Shown piece by piece: positions 13,501 through 28,500 of a stretch of DNA of 64,000 nt; the stretch's first letter is position 1, and every line of letters starts with the position of its first letter. The stretch comes from Aphrocallistes beatrix (Eukaryota > Porifera > Hexactinellida > Sceptrulophora > Aphrocallistidae): assembly GCA_963281255.1 (NCBI GenBank), contig OY725493.1, positions 1,673,550-1,737,549 on the forward strand, written 5' to 3'. Both the position numbers and the translations under genes were made by a program. The notes beneath the pieces were generated by a model. The model saw nothing but the letters and a program-made list of their open reading frames with translations, did no database searches and was not told the DNA's origin.

Positions 13501-16500
13501 AACTTTTTTGATCCAGCTCACTTTATGGAGAGAATGCATGGTGAATTCTTTTTCTGCATACCTATTAAAAATTATTTTAATCAAATTTTGCATTTTTTAT
13601 CTTTTGGCAAATACATAATATACCCATTAATTGTTTTAATATCAGATAATTGGTATTGGAGTGCATTAATTATAGACTGCTTGCTTGTAATCACCAATCG
13701 CTAATTGTGATAGCGTATGTGATGTATGATCACTGTTGCATTTTAGAAGAAGCACTCGAGTTCGTCTCAATGCAGCTCAGGTCGGAACCAAAATGGCAAA
13801 TTGTTGAATCATTAAAAGATTTTGGTGAGACGGGAGTCACGATTTCTCTATCTGGTTGATATTTGCCTTATTTATAATTACAACTCAAGGGTGGAGACAG
13901 AGAAAGCATTATTCGTTGGCTAAGTCAAAAGTTGATCTTAAAGTTCCAGAGCACATCCTAATCATGGTACGTAATAATGATTGTGTAATATTTCTTGCTG
14001 TTTCTACAAATCATTCAGTCATGCATGTGCATTATTGTTTTCAAAGAACGATTAACGATTAAAGGGATAATTTAGTTGATGTCCCCCATTTTTGCATATG
14101 TATTACTCAATTATATTTACGATGATGATAGCTGACACAATTCTACGTCGTACGTAGGTGGAGAATGGACCTGATCTGGCACTGGGCGAAAAGGAATTAA
14201 ATTCGGCTTTAAAGACTTTGTGTACCATCCAGGTTAGAATGAATGAATTTACTAATTTATTTACGTATTTGTATGTGCCTGCCTTTGCTTAGATCAACTT
14301 GAACACGTTAGGTTACGTATGCATATTTGTAAATTGCATGAAGTTACGAAATTTGTGAGACAGAATATAACATCAACCTAGTATAACATCTAGGTGTTAG
14401 CTTACTGAAAATTCTATAATAATAACTCATTTTATTTATTTTTAATTATTCTGGCGACATGTTCGTACCGCTGGAGTACTACTCTGAAATCATTATTGAG
14501 GATTCCGTTAATTGTAACTAAATTTGTTTTGCCAATTGGACACTTCCTGTGTGGTTCAGTAATTATATCTAAGATGGTTTCTATGTTCACTGAAAATAGA
14601 GAAAAACAGCAGATATAGTTCCATTGATAATTTGTGAAGAAACACGTATTAAGATAAGCAAATATTTCAAATCGCATTTGAGGAAGTTCGCAGAAATCAG
14701 TTAAACTAGAATAATTATGCATTGTTTCACAGATTTCTCTCCGTTGATTGACTAATTAATTGCCATTAGAGAATTTTAAATGGATCTTAATATCGTTTAA
14801 TTGTTTTTAGCACTTTCTAAACTTTATCTTTTAGCATCCTTACATTTACAAAACTACATTTGCACTTCCTTGCGAGATTGGCGCACTCATACTAAGAGAG
14901 TTTAACCCGGAGGGTTCCCTCAAGGATTACATATTTAAGGTAAAATGCTAGTGGATCCAACTTTCTTATCGATTTGACTTAATTATTTATTTAATTAATA
15001 TTCTATCAAAATGATTATTAATATTTTAAATTTTGTTAGTGAATGATTCATTTTAGCGAGTTTGAGAAGGGACTTTCCATTGGTTATTCGATCTATACCC
15101 ACTTCGAGCTCAGATTATGTATGTAATACCTCATAGATATAACGATGAATAAGATATCTCTGATAGGAATGAGTATATGCTACCAACGCAAAATTACCAA
15201 TGGCATCATAAAAACATCATAATCACTACCACAGAAATAACGCTATGTAATGTCCCTTAATTTTTGAGTTTTTACAAATGGTTTATCCAAATTCATGTAA
15301 TCTGTAAAAAAAATAAATGGCAGGTAAAAGTATTGTTGGTATACATTCGTGCGTGCGTATCCTCTCTTCTGAACTTTCCTTTCACCCAATTACTGAATAA
15401 ATTTATCAGTTTAAATGAATTTGGTTTCCTTATTTAGTTGAAACATTTAGAACACTTTCATTGGACAAAATGATTTGTTGTGGACTTTTTATTTTCTAAC
15501 AAAATGGCTACACATTTATTGGTTCATCATATTGAAACTTGATCACGTAATTTTAGTGTGGACCATTCTGGTTAATTAGTAAATGGCCAACTGTCTCTAC
15601 TTTGACTTCAACTCGATATAGTCCATATGTTACATGAAATTTCCATTAAACTAATAGCCTTAATGACTACTAAGTACCATGTCCAAATATTTACGATATT
15701 TATATCGATTAGAGTGACTTAATATTATTGTTATATTGTGATGACAACTAAACTCGAGTACAAATGAGATTTATCTAAATAAAGCACGAGATTCAACAAT
15801 TGTTCTTCATTAAGCATCAGACTGATTGAACGTATAAACTGCATTGGTAAATTTTGAAAGAAATATATTTATAACATTACAGCTATATAAGTTAAAAAAG
15901 CATGATGGGTGTTTTGCGCACTAAAAATTAAAATTTTCAGCTAAACTGAAAAGTGGTGTTTTGTTCAAAATCTGCACGGCCATGATTTAACTTAGTTGGG
16001 AAATCTTCGTATGTTTGGTCGTCCTCTCGTCTCCTCTTAACCAGGTCTGCGCCTGGGGAATCATTATTCTTGTGTGAGCTGGGAGAGGATTGTATGCTAG
16101 TATTTGTAGTAGGAACCACCTGGTTAGGTGGTGACTCATTGTTATATTGATATGGCCCTTGTCTGTAGTTAGTTGTGTTGTTCCCATAAGCCATGTTATG
16201 GTGGGGAACTACCTTCTCATCGCGATAAGTAGGCATATTGTTCTGTGTGTGTCTGAGCACGTCTTGGCTGGGCATAGCCCAATTCGCTGCATACTGATTA
16301 GTGCTTTCCTTAGCATCTCGATCAGTGAAAGTGGGATGACTCGTGTATATTTCCTCTGCTCTCTTATTCCTCGCTATCCTATGCTCGGAAGTTGGAGGAT
16401 TAACAGCTGTTAAAAGTGGTTGATTATCATTGAATTGCTTGTCATAAGCTATTAAACTTTCTTTTATTTGATTGATCTCCCTTTTTTCATTTTCTTGATA

Positions 16501-19500
16501 TGATTTCGGACTTGGTGCGTTGGCTGCATTCACATATATATTTTCTATACTAGACACGTTTATTTCGTTAGCGATTGTGGCATGGACTGGTTGATACGCG
16601 TATTGATGAGGGTGATAGTAACTGTTAATGTCGTGGACTCCTCGAGATTCGGGTCTTGGGATATCTGTAATAGTACTTGGCTTTGGAGTAGTCAAAGGTA
16701 TTTGAGATCTCAGAAATTGCTTTTGAAGCATTGGATGTTGAGAATCAACTAGAATTGGACCAATCTGATCTTCCGGGATATATATTTTAAGGTTGGACTG
16801 TCGCGTTTGTATACCCTGTGATGCGAAGGGAGTTTCCAGTTTGACGTTAGTTCTCATGTTTCCATTCGGCTGTGGTTGGGTGGAGTTCGGCTCAATTTTA
16901 AGGTTGACTTGAGCAATTCTTGGGCCAACAAAGGAAACATGTCCGTGCCTCGTTTCTTGAGGTAGGCCTTGGTAGTAATTTGTTTGTTTGGGATAAACTT
17001 GTTTGCTCATATAACTTTGCGGGTATTGATCTTGGGAAGGGTTTTCGTAAGACCTTGGGTGCTTTTGTACCATTCTCCCACTGCTCAGACCTTGGAAGTT
17101 TATTTGAGGGTTTACTGAGTTGCTGTGAATATCAGATACTGCTTGCATATGTGCCATTTGGCTTTGAGATATTTGTGGGCCTTGTCTTGGATTTTGAATG
17201 TCACTTCTATGGGCTAATATTTGTCCTTGTCCCTGACGCACCGGTGCATTTACGCTAGGCCTATTTTGAACTATTCGATGAGCTTGTTCCGGGAGATAAT
17301 ACTGATCTGGTAGTCGAGTATTTTGGATTTTTTGAACATTCTGCATTGTATAGGCAGTAGTGTTTTCGGGTATTACTTGTTTCGCATACATTTGATCTTG
17401 TGGGTTTCTAATTTGATAGCCACTAATTGCGTTTCGAGTAGGAGGAGGGAATCTAAGCATTGTATGCTGTTTTTGATTCTCACTCGCAGCATTCGCTCGA
17501 TAAAACTGGGACTTTTCAACTTGCTGGTGGTTTACTGTTCCATTACTCCCAGTTAAGTCAATTACAACTTTCTTTTCTTCTAGCAATCTTTCAAGCTTTT
17601 CGTTTCCCTCCCCATTTTGTTTTTCTTCCAGATACTGGCTATTTGCTGTTTGATTGACATCTAGCTGTTTGGCTGTTTGGTTGAATGGTGGCAGATGTTT
17701 ACCATACGTGTGTGTTTGTCCTGATCCGGTTATTCCGAATGGAGGGATGGAATAATTATTAATGAGGTGTTGATGTATATGTTGTTGAGACATCCGAATA
17801 GTTGAAAATAAAATCAATATAATATTAAATTATAGACTAAGAGAACTATATATTAGTTAGACTTCAGTAAAAGCTCTATTTATACTTGCAAGATAGAGAA
17901 ATATACATAGTATCCCTAGGTAGAAATTTACAGCTAAAATTAGCTACTATATATTTACCGTATATTCCATGAATGAGAATGCTTAGATGATATTTATTTT
18001 ATACTCAGTTTTTTCTCTCTAAACTTTTTATACTTTATCAATTATATTCTGATTATTTTTTGACAGATGTTAGTACGTATATTGAAATTTTATCTAAAAT
18101 CAGAAATTTGATGAACCCTAAATTTAGACAATGGTTTAAAACGCTTTAGTTTTTTGATGATTATATTTTTGTGGCCTATCTTGTTAGTTAAATAATGAGT
18201 TGTATTTGCTAAAATAATGCCATTTGAGAATGTTTGTCAAAAGACATGTTAAGTTGACAAATCATAGTTATGTATGTATTCATTTCAATATACGTACAGA
18301 TATTCAAACATGAACAGTTTGAACGTAGGTTAGCTGAGATAGTTCTACGTATTCAGTACCTTTTTGTTCATTAAAAATATAAGCGATGTGTAACAGAAAC
18401 ATTGTGTATGCAGATTGAGAAATGTACCTAGCAAGGCAAGGTATTGAGTAATCACTGCTTCATTATGATCAAAATTCAGTTTGATTGGATATCTGCTGCT
18501 GAATAACTGAAGTGTGAAATCAAGCAACTTAACCCCAAACCTGAAAGACATGGACAATAGAAGTTGATAATTGATCAACAAGTACTTGGAAACGACTCTT
18601 GTTTAGTTGCTCTCTTGGTAGTTTCTTCAATCAATTCGTTACATATATCTATCTATATACATACATACACCAACATTAATTGAGTTTTAATAGTAAGGAT
18701 GTTACAATCTGTCTATTCATGTCCAATGCTGCTCATGTGTGTAGTTTTACCACCATATGAATGCTATCAGATATTTTCACTGGTAATCTAAAGGGGACTA
18801 CGTAATATATTGTTTACATCATTGAGATTATTGAGTGCTTAGCGTGTTTAATAATAAGGGTATATTTTATACAGTTAATTAACTATAAAGTAACTTATTT
18901 TAAAATTATTTTACATATTTAATACGCGTAGCACATACATTTGATAATTAGTATCACTGTGTAAATCTCATTTATTTTGTTTCCAAATTTGCGTCACTAA
19001 ACTCAGAATATTGACTTGATATATGAATTGGCGATATAAGTCAATTTTACTTTCTAGAATTAGATCATCAAATTAGTTATTCATCTAGTCAAAACCTCGC
19101 TCAGCCTATGGAAAAAAGTACGGAGGGAAGGGAAGAGCATTGCCAGTCAACGATATTAAGAAGTTCGGCCGACAGATAATCGAGGTATATATGTATGATT
19201 TCGCGATAATTATTAATCAATATGTTTAATTATTTTCCAGGTACTATTGTAGTACATAGTTATTGCATTCGATATAAATGCAACTATAATAAATTGATAT
19301 CGCTAAATGCTGATTGCATGTTGCTTTGTAAATTTAGCACGTAGTATTTTGAGGTTAATTTAGAGCATAGCTATTTCATCTTCACCCAACACCTGGTCTG
19401 TTCTTGGGACATAACATGATATGTTTTGGCATATGGATTGCATTCCGGGCAGCATCTAATGCTGAGTAACCCGATATCAGATCATCCGCTGTATCTATGG

Positions 19501-22500
19501 TCCCGGATATTAATTTGATATCAGAAATGTTTAATCCTGCGAGTCAGCAAATTTCGACGTAAGAAATATTGGAAAATCTGTTTCAGTCCGGCTTTTGTTC
19601 ATAATTAAAAGGCCAGTGGACAACTGCTGACATTCTGCAATTTGCTTTTATCAATTAAAGCTACTACATATGTTTTGGGCATTTTATATTTCCCAAACTG
19701 ACCACCACTCTTTGTACACAATCAGAACCTAGTGAGAGAGACATGCTTTGCTGTCCCAAGTAATTTCATTTTGTTTCCACTTTGCTTAGGCAATTATCTT
19801 CTTGAAAGAGAAAGGTTTCGCAATAGGTAAGTGAAGTTGTCTATCAGCTGGAGAGTTATGTCTTATTATTTACAAATTATAATATAATATTCAGTATGAA
19901 ATGTTTTTACAAATTTCCTCAATTTTCAATTATCATAATTATTCCTTGATTTATGAATTTTAAAGCTACTCCTCTCTGTTAGAGTTGCAGCGACATTTGG
20001 GAATAGAGTTAATGAGAATTCATGACGAATTATCGCAGAAGATGCTGTTTAATTCTAAATTTATCTTTTGCAGATTCAAATTGCACATTTTGGTTTAACT
20101 TAAACAAGCGCACTTCGCTTGCTTGGGCTGCGCGGCTGTCGGACATTTTGTGTCCGCCGGAGGCGACTGAAATTTCTAATTATAAAAAACTGAAATTTCT
20201 AATTACTGAAAACTGAAATTTCTAATTATAAAAAAGGTGGCAATGACGTCATAATTCTATGATGAGTCAGTCAATTCTATGATGAGAATATATATACGTA
20301 TATAAGTACACATTAATCGAGTTTTAATAGTAAAGATACTTCTTCAAAAGTTTTAAATATAATCTAGTGACAACCATTATTTCAAGTTTTGTGGTGGTAG
20401 AATTTCTTGTTCTGCTAGTGTCAATATAAATACTACTGAAGGAAATGCACGGGAACTCAAATGAACATATTTAATCAATTTAGATGTAATCGAATTCTAT
20501 CAACCAACCCAATCTACATTGGGCATTTCTTTTTAATGTGCTTCCTATCCAATTAGCATTTTAGCGAAGTTACTATACTGAGTGTATCGTATCATAATCC
20601 TACTACCTCTAATTGAGCACATCAGTTCGATGAAAACATAATTACAAAGCCACCGAGTCTGTTAGTGTAGATGTTCGTCCAAAATTAGGAGTTCTATTTA
20701 CATATTCCTTATACTTTATTCTAATATTGTCCAATCAACCGAATAAGGTAAACGTTTCTATGAAAATACTCCGTTTCTGGAGATTTGTTCCGATCAGCGG
20801 AGGCGACTATACTTCAGGATAATTGATTATTTGTACTTAATTTTATTTTCACAGACTACGTGTACCTAAAATTCCGGGATTTAAGTTAAATTATACAACA
20901 TGATTGTTTCATTTTTCAATTTGTTCTTACCCCACCAGGTCACATCCATACTGGGAACGTGTTGCTGCAGGCTGATGTTTGTAGGTAGGAGTCTAGTCAA
21001 CTTCGTTGTGCGCTTTCGTGTCCAAATTAACATTATTTTTCCGAATGTAGATTGACAGATCTTGAGAACTCCCTACTAGGTTTGTCTTCCACAGCTCGAC
21101 ATCATGTATTGAACTTCAGAAAGATCCAGGTTATTACTGCTCAGTTCCTTATACTATAAAGTGAATGTCTTTTTATTTTGTGTTTTTCACTGTCGAAATC
21201 TACAAAGCAAATTTTTAAATTTGTTATGAACATGTAATAACCCAACTTTTAGCTCTTTAGGTCTATCTCGCTTGCTAGCTATTTAATGCAGCTAAAATTG
21301 TGGATAATAGTATGAGAATGTTTTATAAGGGAAGAAACAAAAGCATTTATGTATTAGGTTATTGAAAAGAAAATCCGTTTAAAAAGTAGACTCGAATAAT
21401 ATTATATTCACTATTTTATACACAGTCGTATTATATTTTTAAAAGATTAGTTCAGCAAGGTTAACCTCGTGATAGGATTTTTTTGTACTAATCATTGCAC
21501 AATCATATCATACTCCGTAATTGTTATTACTTCATGTATTATTGAATTACTGCAATCATTACTTTTATGTACGTATCTTGTAATAACACATTTGAAAATC
21601 AGGGTATTATTCTGGATTATATAGCAACTATTACCTAATGCTAAACATGCGGATAACGTACCAAGTATTTGTATGTGTTTAGACTCTGGAAGCAGAATGT
21701 GTATACAGTATTGGACGTCTTTTGTACGAAATGACGTTTGGAGAATCCTTCAGGCAAGGAGCCATCGACTCACTTCCTCCAGCAACCCCACCGCAGATTA
21801 GTTAGTAAGGACCTAGATACATAAATTTGCAATAAAATACTTGTTTTAAATTCCAACTTCCTCTTAAAATCAATAATGACTAGCTAAGTGTACTTATTTG
21901 AATTTCCCTGACTAATCTTTTCCTCAATTAACATATTTACATTCCTAAACATTCCTATGATTTTAATGGCTCAATTCTTCATAAATTTTGTTTTATAGGA
22001 AGTCTGCTCGACTCTTTGATCACGATGACCGCATGCAAAAACGGGATGCCATCTCTCGCTCAGTTGTTAAAGAACCCGTAAGTGTTTTGTCTCCTCGGCA
22101 CATTTGCTATTATCAATGGATATGATCAAACTACGCTTCAAGTCGTAATCCTGTCTGGTCACAATAATTAATACTAAGTGAAAAAAAAGGATTTAGCAAG
22201 GTTGTGTTTGTAGAATGTAGCATTACTTGGAATCGAGTTACACTACTTCCTCTTGATATGGAATAATTAAAAGCTTACGAGTTTGCCGATTATATTTCGT
22301 TTCATGGACAACTTGAAAATCTGGCTAGAATATTTATTAATAAGGTGAAATTTGATTGAATTTACGGATTCCTAATGTGCACCAATGTACTTTACGAAAA
22401 CGGTTAATTGCAGATTTCAATTTGAGTTGTCACACAGTACAAGTATGTCTGCATAAATGTCTGGAAAGTTCCACATTCCATATCTGTGTACACACTATAA

Positions 22501-25500
22501 AAGCTTAAAAATAATTTCAAAGGTTTTGACGGTTCATCACCTATCAAAGTAATAGAAGACAGTTGCTATTCTTTATTATTTGCCCAAAACTTTACTATTA
22601 TCCGTTGTTCTTTGTGAAGTCACCAATGAAATGTTTTACACAAATCTCCAAAATGAGTAAAAACGAGAGAGAGAATCCCTTCTTTCGGGTTCTCAAACGC
22701 CTCAAAGAAAGCTTCATTGCGACCTCTCAGGAGGCGGACCAGCTGGTAAGAGAAGCGGAGAGTGTGTGTGAGCCTAGCTCCTATGACCAGAAGCTTGAGA
22801 AAAAGTTGAACCTTCCCAGTAGGCCAGAAATAACAAGAGATAGTCTAGATCATATCAAGGCGGATATAGAAAAATTCTCACAAACATTACATGAAACTAG
22901 GTCTGTGGGCGGCACCTCAGACATCAGTGAGGACAGTGCTGGTGATGTAGAGAAGGATACAAGTCCTCGCGAGTCAGAGTGTGCGGTAGCAACAGAACAA
23001 CTTGATACGAATTCCAATATTGAAGAAAATCATCTTATCCCTCCTACCAAGGATAAGTCAGATGCTAAGTCCTTCGAATTTGAAAATACCCACTCTGATA
23101 TATTACAATCTGAAGGAACTAAGAGCGTAGTATCTAATTCAGATACAGACATCGCTTGCATCACTCCTCCCAGAGAACCAGTGAGTGAGCATTACACACG
23201 ACCTATTGCAGATGTGTCACTCAATAACAGTGTGGATAATAACACTAATTCTCAATCATTAGAGAACTTTCCAGAATTAAACTCAGCAGATAACTCTTGT
23301 GAATTTTTTGGAGACATAGAGAAACTGATGCAGCAGTTTGCTGTGGAAAGAGAGAGCATCATCGCAGCAAGAGCTGTATTCGACCAGAACGTAAGATCTG
23401 AGGCTGCTGTCAAGATACAGACGTACTGGAGAGGGTATCACGCCAAGAAACTGTACTGTCCTGTCATTCAGAGGAGACTAGAGACTAAACTAAACTCAAT
23501 CATCAAGCTACAGTCTCACTATAGACGGTCTGTAGCTAGGAAGGTGTACAGGAATCTTGTCAACATTCGAGATCGCGACAGAGCCTGTTTAGTGATTCAG
23601 AGCTGGTGGAGGGTGTACCTCGCTAAGAATACGCTCAGGAGGAAGGTATTGAGGAGAGAAAGGAAGGAAAGGGCTTCTACTCTTCTACAATCCCTTTGGA
23701 AGATGCACAAGTGCAGGAAAGAGTATCTCCTGACATGTGCTCATAGAAGAAACATGATATCTGCCTGCGTGGTTTTACAATCTTTCTGGAGAGGACATTC
23801 AGCTCGGAAACGATTCTTGACTTTGCTAGAAACATCAAGAATGGAACGACGTAAGCAAGACGAAATGGATGCGGCTGTATTACTGAGCAATGAGACAGCA
23901 GTAGACACAGTAGTTTATTTAGATGAACGTGTGGAAACTCCAGGTTTAGAATCGGACAGCTCAACCCGTGTATTCAATAGTGAGAGCACTCCCCAGTCTC
24001 CCCCTAGTGAATACTCTGACTGCATCAAAGTTGTGCGTTCCACTTCTAACCAGCCTAGTAATGTAAGTACCGAGTTGGAATGTGACGATGTCGAAATTCC
24101 AATTAATTCCCTTCAAGGGGAATCTGATATTGAGGAATGTCCAGGCCAAGAGTTCGAATCTCCAGCTAATGTGGAGCTAGATATTGCGCACTCGCTGTTG
24201 GAAGAACTTCGACAGGGGTGGCTTAGCAGACACTGCCTCTGGGATGGAGCTTCCTCCCAACAGCCTCTACCTCCCAATAAGATTCCATGTGATTCGATCC
24301 CTTCTAATGCTAAGCCATTGACAAACTCGCAACTCACTAGCTCCCACCCTAGCACCCCTCTCAACCAAACAGCTAGCGTGAACGTTAGCGAGTCGAATCA
24401 CCCTGTTGACTTGTCTTGTCTTCAGAAAGTACCTAGCCTCCTTTCGCTCAGTATTAGCAATTCTTCAGTGTCTTTAGAAGGACTCCAGTATGCACAGAAA
24501 CTCGTGAATGTTTCGGTTCAGCATTGCGGTTTGAGTACAGCCAACTTGAAAGCACTCAGAAATGTCCGTTTTAGCGATTTTAGTCATAACAGAATTTCCG
24601 CAGTGAAAGGAATGTGCGATTTTTCGCGCCTTCTAGAGCTTGTGATGAATATAAACAGGCTAGTTCAGTTAGGAGAGATAAAGAAATGTATAAATCTGCA
24701 GAAGTTGGAGATAAACAGCAATTTGCTTGTGAGGGGTGAGGGGCTGGAGAAACTGGTTTGTCTCTTGGACCTTTCTTGCTCTCAAAATCACCTCTCAAAC
24801 ATTCCTCAAGTTTCTAGCTGCCCTCTCCTTCAAACCGTAGATCTAACTGACAACAACCTTCTCAAGTATCCAGCACTAACCTCTCACCCGCTACTGACTG
24901 AATTGAGACTGGACGACAATAGCATAACTGATCTAGACGCTCTAGCCCAGGCCTATCTGCCATCTCTACAAGTGCTAACTCTCAACGGGAACTCCATCTC
25001 TACCCTTGTGAGCTTTTCAGCGCTTGTTCTGCTTGAGAGGTTGGAACTGAGATTGAATTTTGTTGAAGACCTCAGTGCCTTGCTGAAGTGTTTAGAAGGG
25101 AATCTCCGACTCGCTACACTCGATATGGATGGAAATCCAGTCACTGAGGAGCCAGGGTATAGAGATTCTCTCAAGAGAACTCTGATGTGTTTGGAAAAAC
25201 TAGATAATCATGAGTTAGTAACTCTTTCAGCAAATCGTGGAGATATACTCAAGTCTTCGAGGATCGGGATTGTAGAGCTTGTTGAGAGGCAGCTAGAAGA
25301 AAGATTCAAAATTAATTCGGAGCATTCTGCCAAGATGAAAGAATTGGAAACTGAGTTGGGTGGTGATGCAATGTCCATCAAGAATCTGTTGCATGCTCGT
25401 ATTGCATTCTGTAAGGAGAGACATGACCTTGCTGTGCACCATCTAAGAGAACACGAATATTTTGGAACGGATGAGGCAATAAAATTACTAGAAAATAAGC

Positions 25501-28500
25501 ACGATTCTCTTCGAATCAGCTCTGCCATCGTGCTACAATCATGCGCCCGTAGCTACCTCGTGAGAAACAGATTCCGTAAGAAAGAAGTCACCAGCCAGGC
25601 TGCTGTCACCATTCAGAAATACTGGAGAGGATATTTCTCTAGAAAATGCACCCGCTTCTTCTTCCTCACTCGCAAGAAAGCGGCCATTGTGATACAGGCA
25701 CACTACAAGGGATGGCGAGTGAGGAGCAGACTGAAGGAAGTACTCAGGTCTCTGGGCGAGATAGAAGATAGTGATGGAGAGGATTTTGAAGAATTAATTG
25801 TGGATAATTGGAGAAATAAGTCTTGTGTTGTGGATCAATACGAGTTACCCCATACGCCATTAGGTCTATATGACGATATCATAGACAGCTGTATTATTCA
25901 AGATTATACAGCTAAGATAAAACCCCCAAATGCAAACTTTCCATCACAGGAAGAAAAGCTTGAAGAAACTAATCCCCACTTATCAAAATATCCTTTGAGA
26001 GAGAATAGGAATGGTGAGGTGGATAAAGAGGCTATCCTTGCCTGGTCAAGTCGTAACTCTTCCAGTGCAACGATTGCGTCCAATTTGACTGAGCAATCAA
26101 GCCTCACAGACGAAAAGTCTTGGACTTCAGTTGCGAGTGACAAACTGAATTTCGATAATCCCCCACCTGGGATTAAAAGCGAGACACTATCTCCTAAGGA
26201 TCCATGGTTCTTGAATAACGAGCAAAGTATTACTCTGTTCAACAAACGAGCGAAGAAATTCAAACAAGGAAAGTTCAAATCTGAAGAGAAGTCTAAACTT
26301 CAAGATCCGCTCAAGAGATTTGAGAAACTCCAAATCGAGCGAGACCGCAGGTCATATTCTCACACTAGCAGAGCTACCCCTGTTCCCAGACAACTATCCT
26401 CACATAGCATCTCATCTCAAAGCTCAGGTTGTGACTCCGTGTACAAATGGAGCAACACTTCAGGGTCTCCTCGGAATGGAAAACCTGCGAAACTCGCATC
26501 CTCACCACCCAGTCTCCCTCAGCCTAGCAAGAAACCTGACAAGAATAGTTTCCTTCCTAAACTCTCCTCGAGGGTGAGGGCAGGTTACTCCCCACAACTA
26601 TTGACTGATTTTGACACTCCTTAACAATTGTCTAACTAAACCATCATTCATATGAACCATCTGCTTATCATTTATTTGTCAGGATTTAATTACAAAATGG
26701 TACATAGGCATCGTATAATGAATGTTTATGTAACATACGTGAAACTACCACGAATATCCGAGTCCCCACTATTCGATCCAAGTTCTCCGAACTTTTTGCC
26801 TGGTCCAGGTAATGCGGTTATTAAATCAATTTCTTTTAGATTCTTTGAGGATTGTTCTCTCCCAATGAGCTTGATGGAAAAACCCTCCTTGAAAGTAAGT
26901 TTTGGTAATACACTAATTAATACCGTATTTACAAGCGTCTATCTAGCTTGCAAACATTAGTTAAATACCCTACAACAAATATTAATTTAGACATCATTTA
27001 TGTCTATGGTGTCCAGATAACCGAGCACTATTTGTACACCACAACACTTTTATGAAATCTTAATAAAATAGGTCAGCTATCAACTATAACCCATTCTGGT
27101 ACTACCTCATCCAAAGGAATCTCTTGTAATATAACGCTATTCCTCAAAGAATGAAAATTCACAATTCAGTTAATTTATTTCAAATACGTACACGTATTTG
27201 TATATTAAAATTCTACATATATGACGTTTAAAATTTCCAACCGAGATTATATTATTGTCATTATTAATGACTTGAGCAATGACAAGACGTTAAAAGATAT
27301 CGTAATATTTTGATGCAAAAATGCTGCTCCTAGAATATAATGTTCTATTTACATGTCGCATTATTACATCATGGGGTTTACACCTACGGACCTCAAGATA
27401 GCGAATAGCGGTGATGAGAAAACTTGACAAGTATTAGATCAGAATGTAAATTATTCAACCGATACGTTATTCTAATTAATTAGTCATGATTTTATACAAA
27501 AATTAACTCATCATGATTGCGCCTACTCGGCATTATATAAGCACCGAGTTCGATTACTTCAGATATGTGTTCGGTACTGTGCACTCAGAGATTCTGCAAA
27601 ATTGACTATAAAAACTGGAATATTATCACAACTCAAAAGTATATTCTACGGAATGGCAGGTCCTTCACTCTTATCCTATGACAACGTCTGCAAGGTGATG
27701 ATAATAGGCGGTGACGGGGTAGGGAAGTCAAGTTTGATCGAGATGTTTGTGAATGGAGAATCCCTGCAAAAGGAACGGATCGGGGTTACTGTCGATCAGA
27801 AATTTGTCGAACTCGATGAATCTAGAATAAAAGTTGAAATTTGGGATGTTGTTGGTAACGATACTCTTGGGGATATATTTATCATACACTTCTTACGTCT
27901 CTGCAACGGAATAATATTGACCTATGACTTGACAAGCAAAGATTCATTGGTAAAAGCGGCCTCTCAAATGGATCTAGTCCGGAAAGCAATAAATAAACAT
28001 AGATTGGATACTTCTATCCCGATTATTTTGGTTGGTACAAAGTCAGATCTGACTGAGAAGAGGGAAGTGCATCCAACTGACATCTCGAGTATAATTACCG
28101 CCCCCCTTGTATTTTGTTTCGAAACCACCATACATGACCTACTGAGTATCGAGTATGCCATCATTTCTCTCATCACACAAATATTCTCTTGGAGGTTTCG
28201 TTTGTCAATAGCTTACCACAATCGCTATTGCTGATTTACTCCGTTATTACTTTAGTTATTATTTTGTGTGTAGGTTGGGATGCCAAAAAATATTTACTTA
28301 GATTTTGTTGTTGTGAATAATACGTCCGATTATTGCAAAGCAACAAATGAAATTCAGCCAAGTTAACTAATTGAATCAGCGTAAATACATCTAATAAATT
28401 ATTCAAATTTGTAAATACCTACATACGTAGTAGTGTTTCAAAAAATTCAAGTTTGAATCCTTAGATGCTTACCCTTCAAATAGTTTACTTTGATCACCAA

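Noticed and set aside
21801-21810. Alternative donor GTAAGG for PXK exon 14
   Set aside because: Using it would create a stop codon with the next exon; GTTAGT at 21801 keeps the frame.
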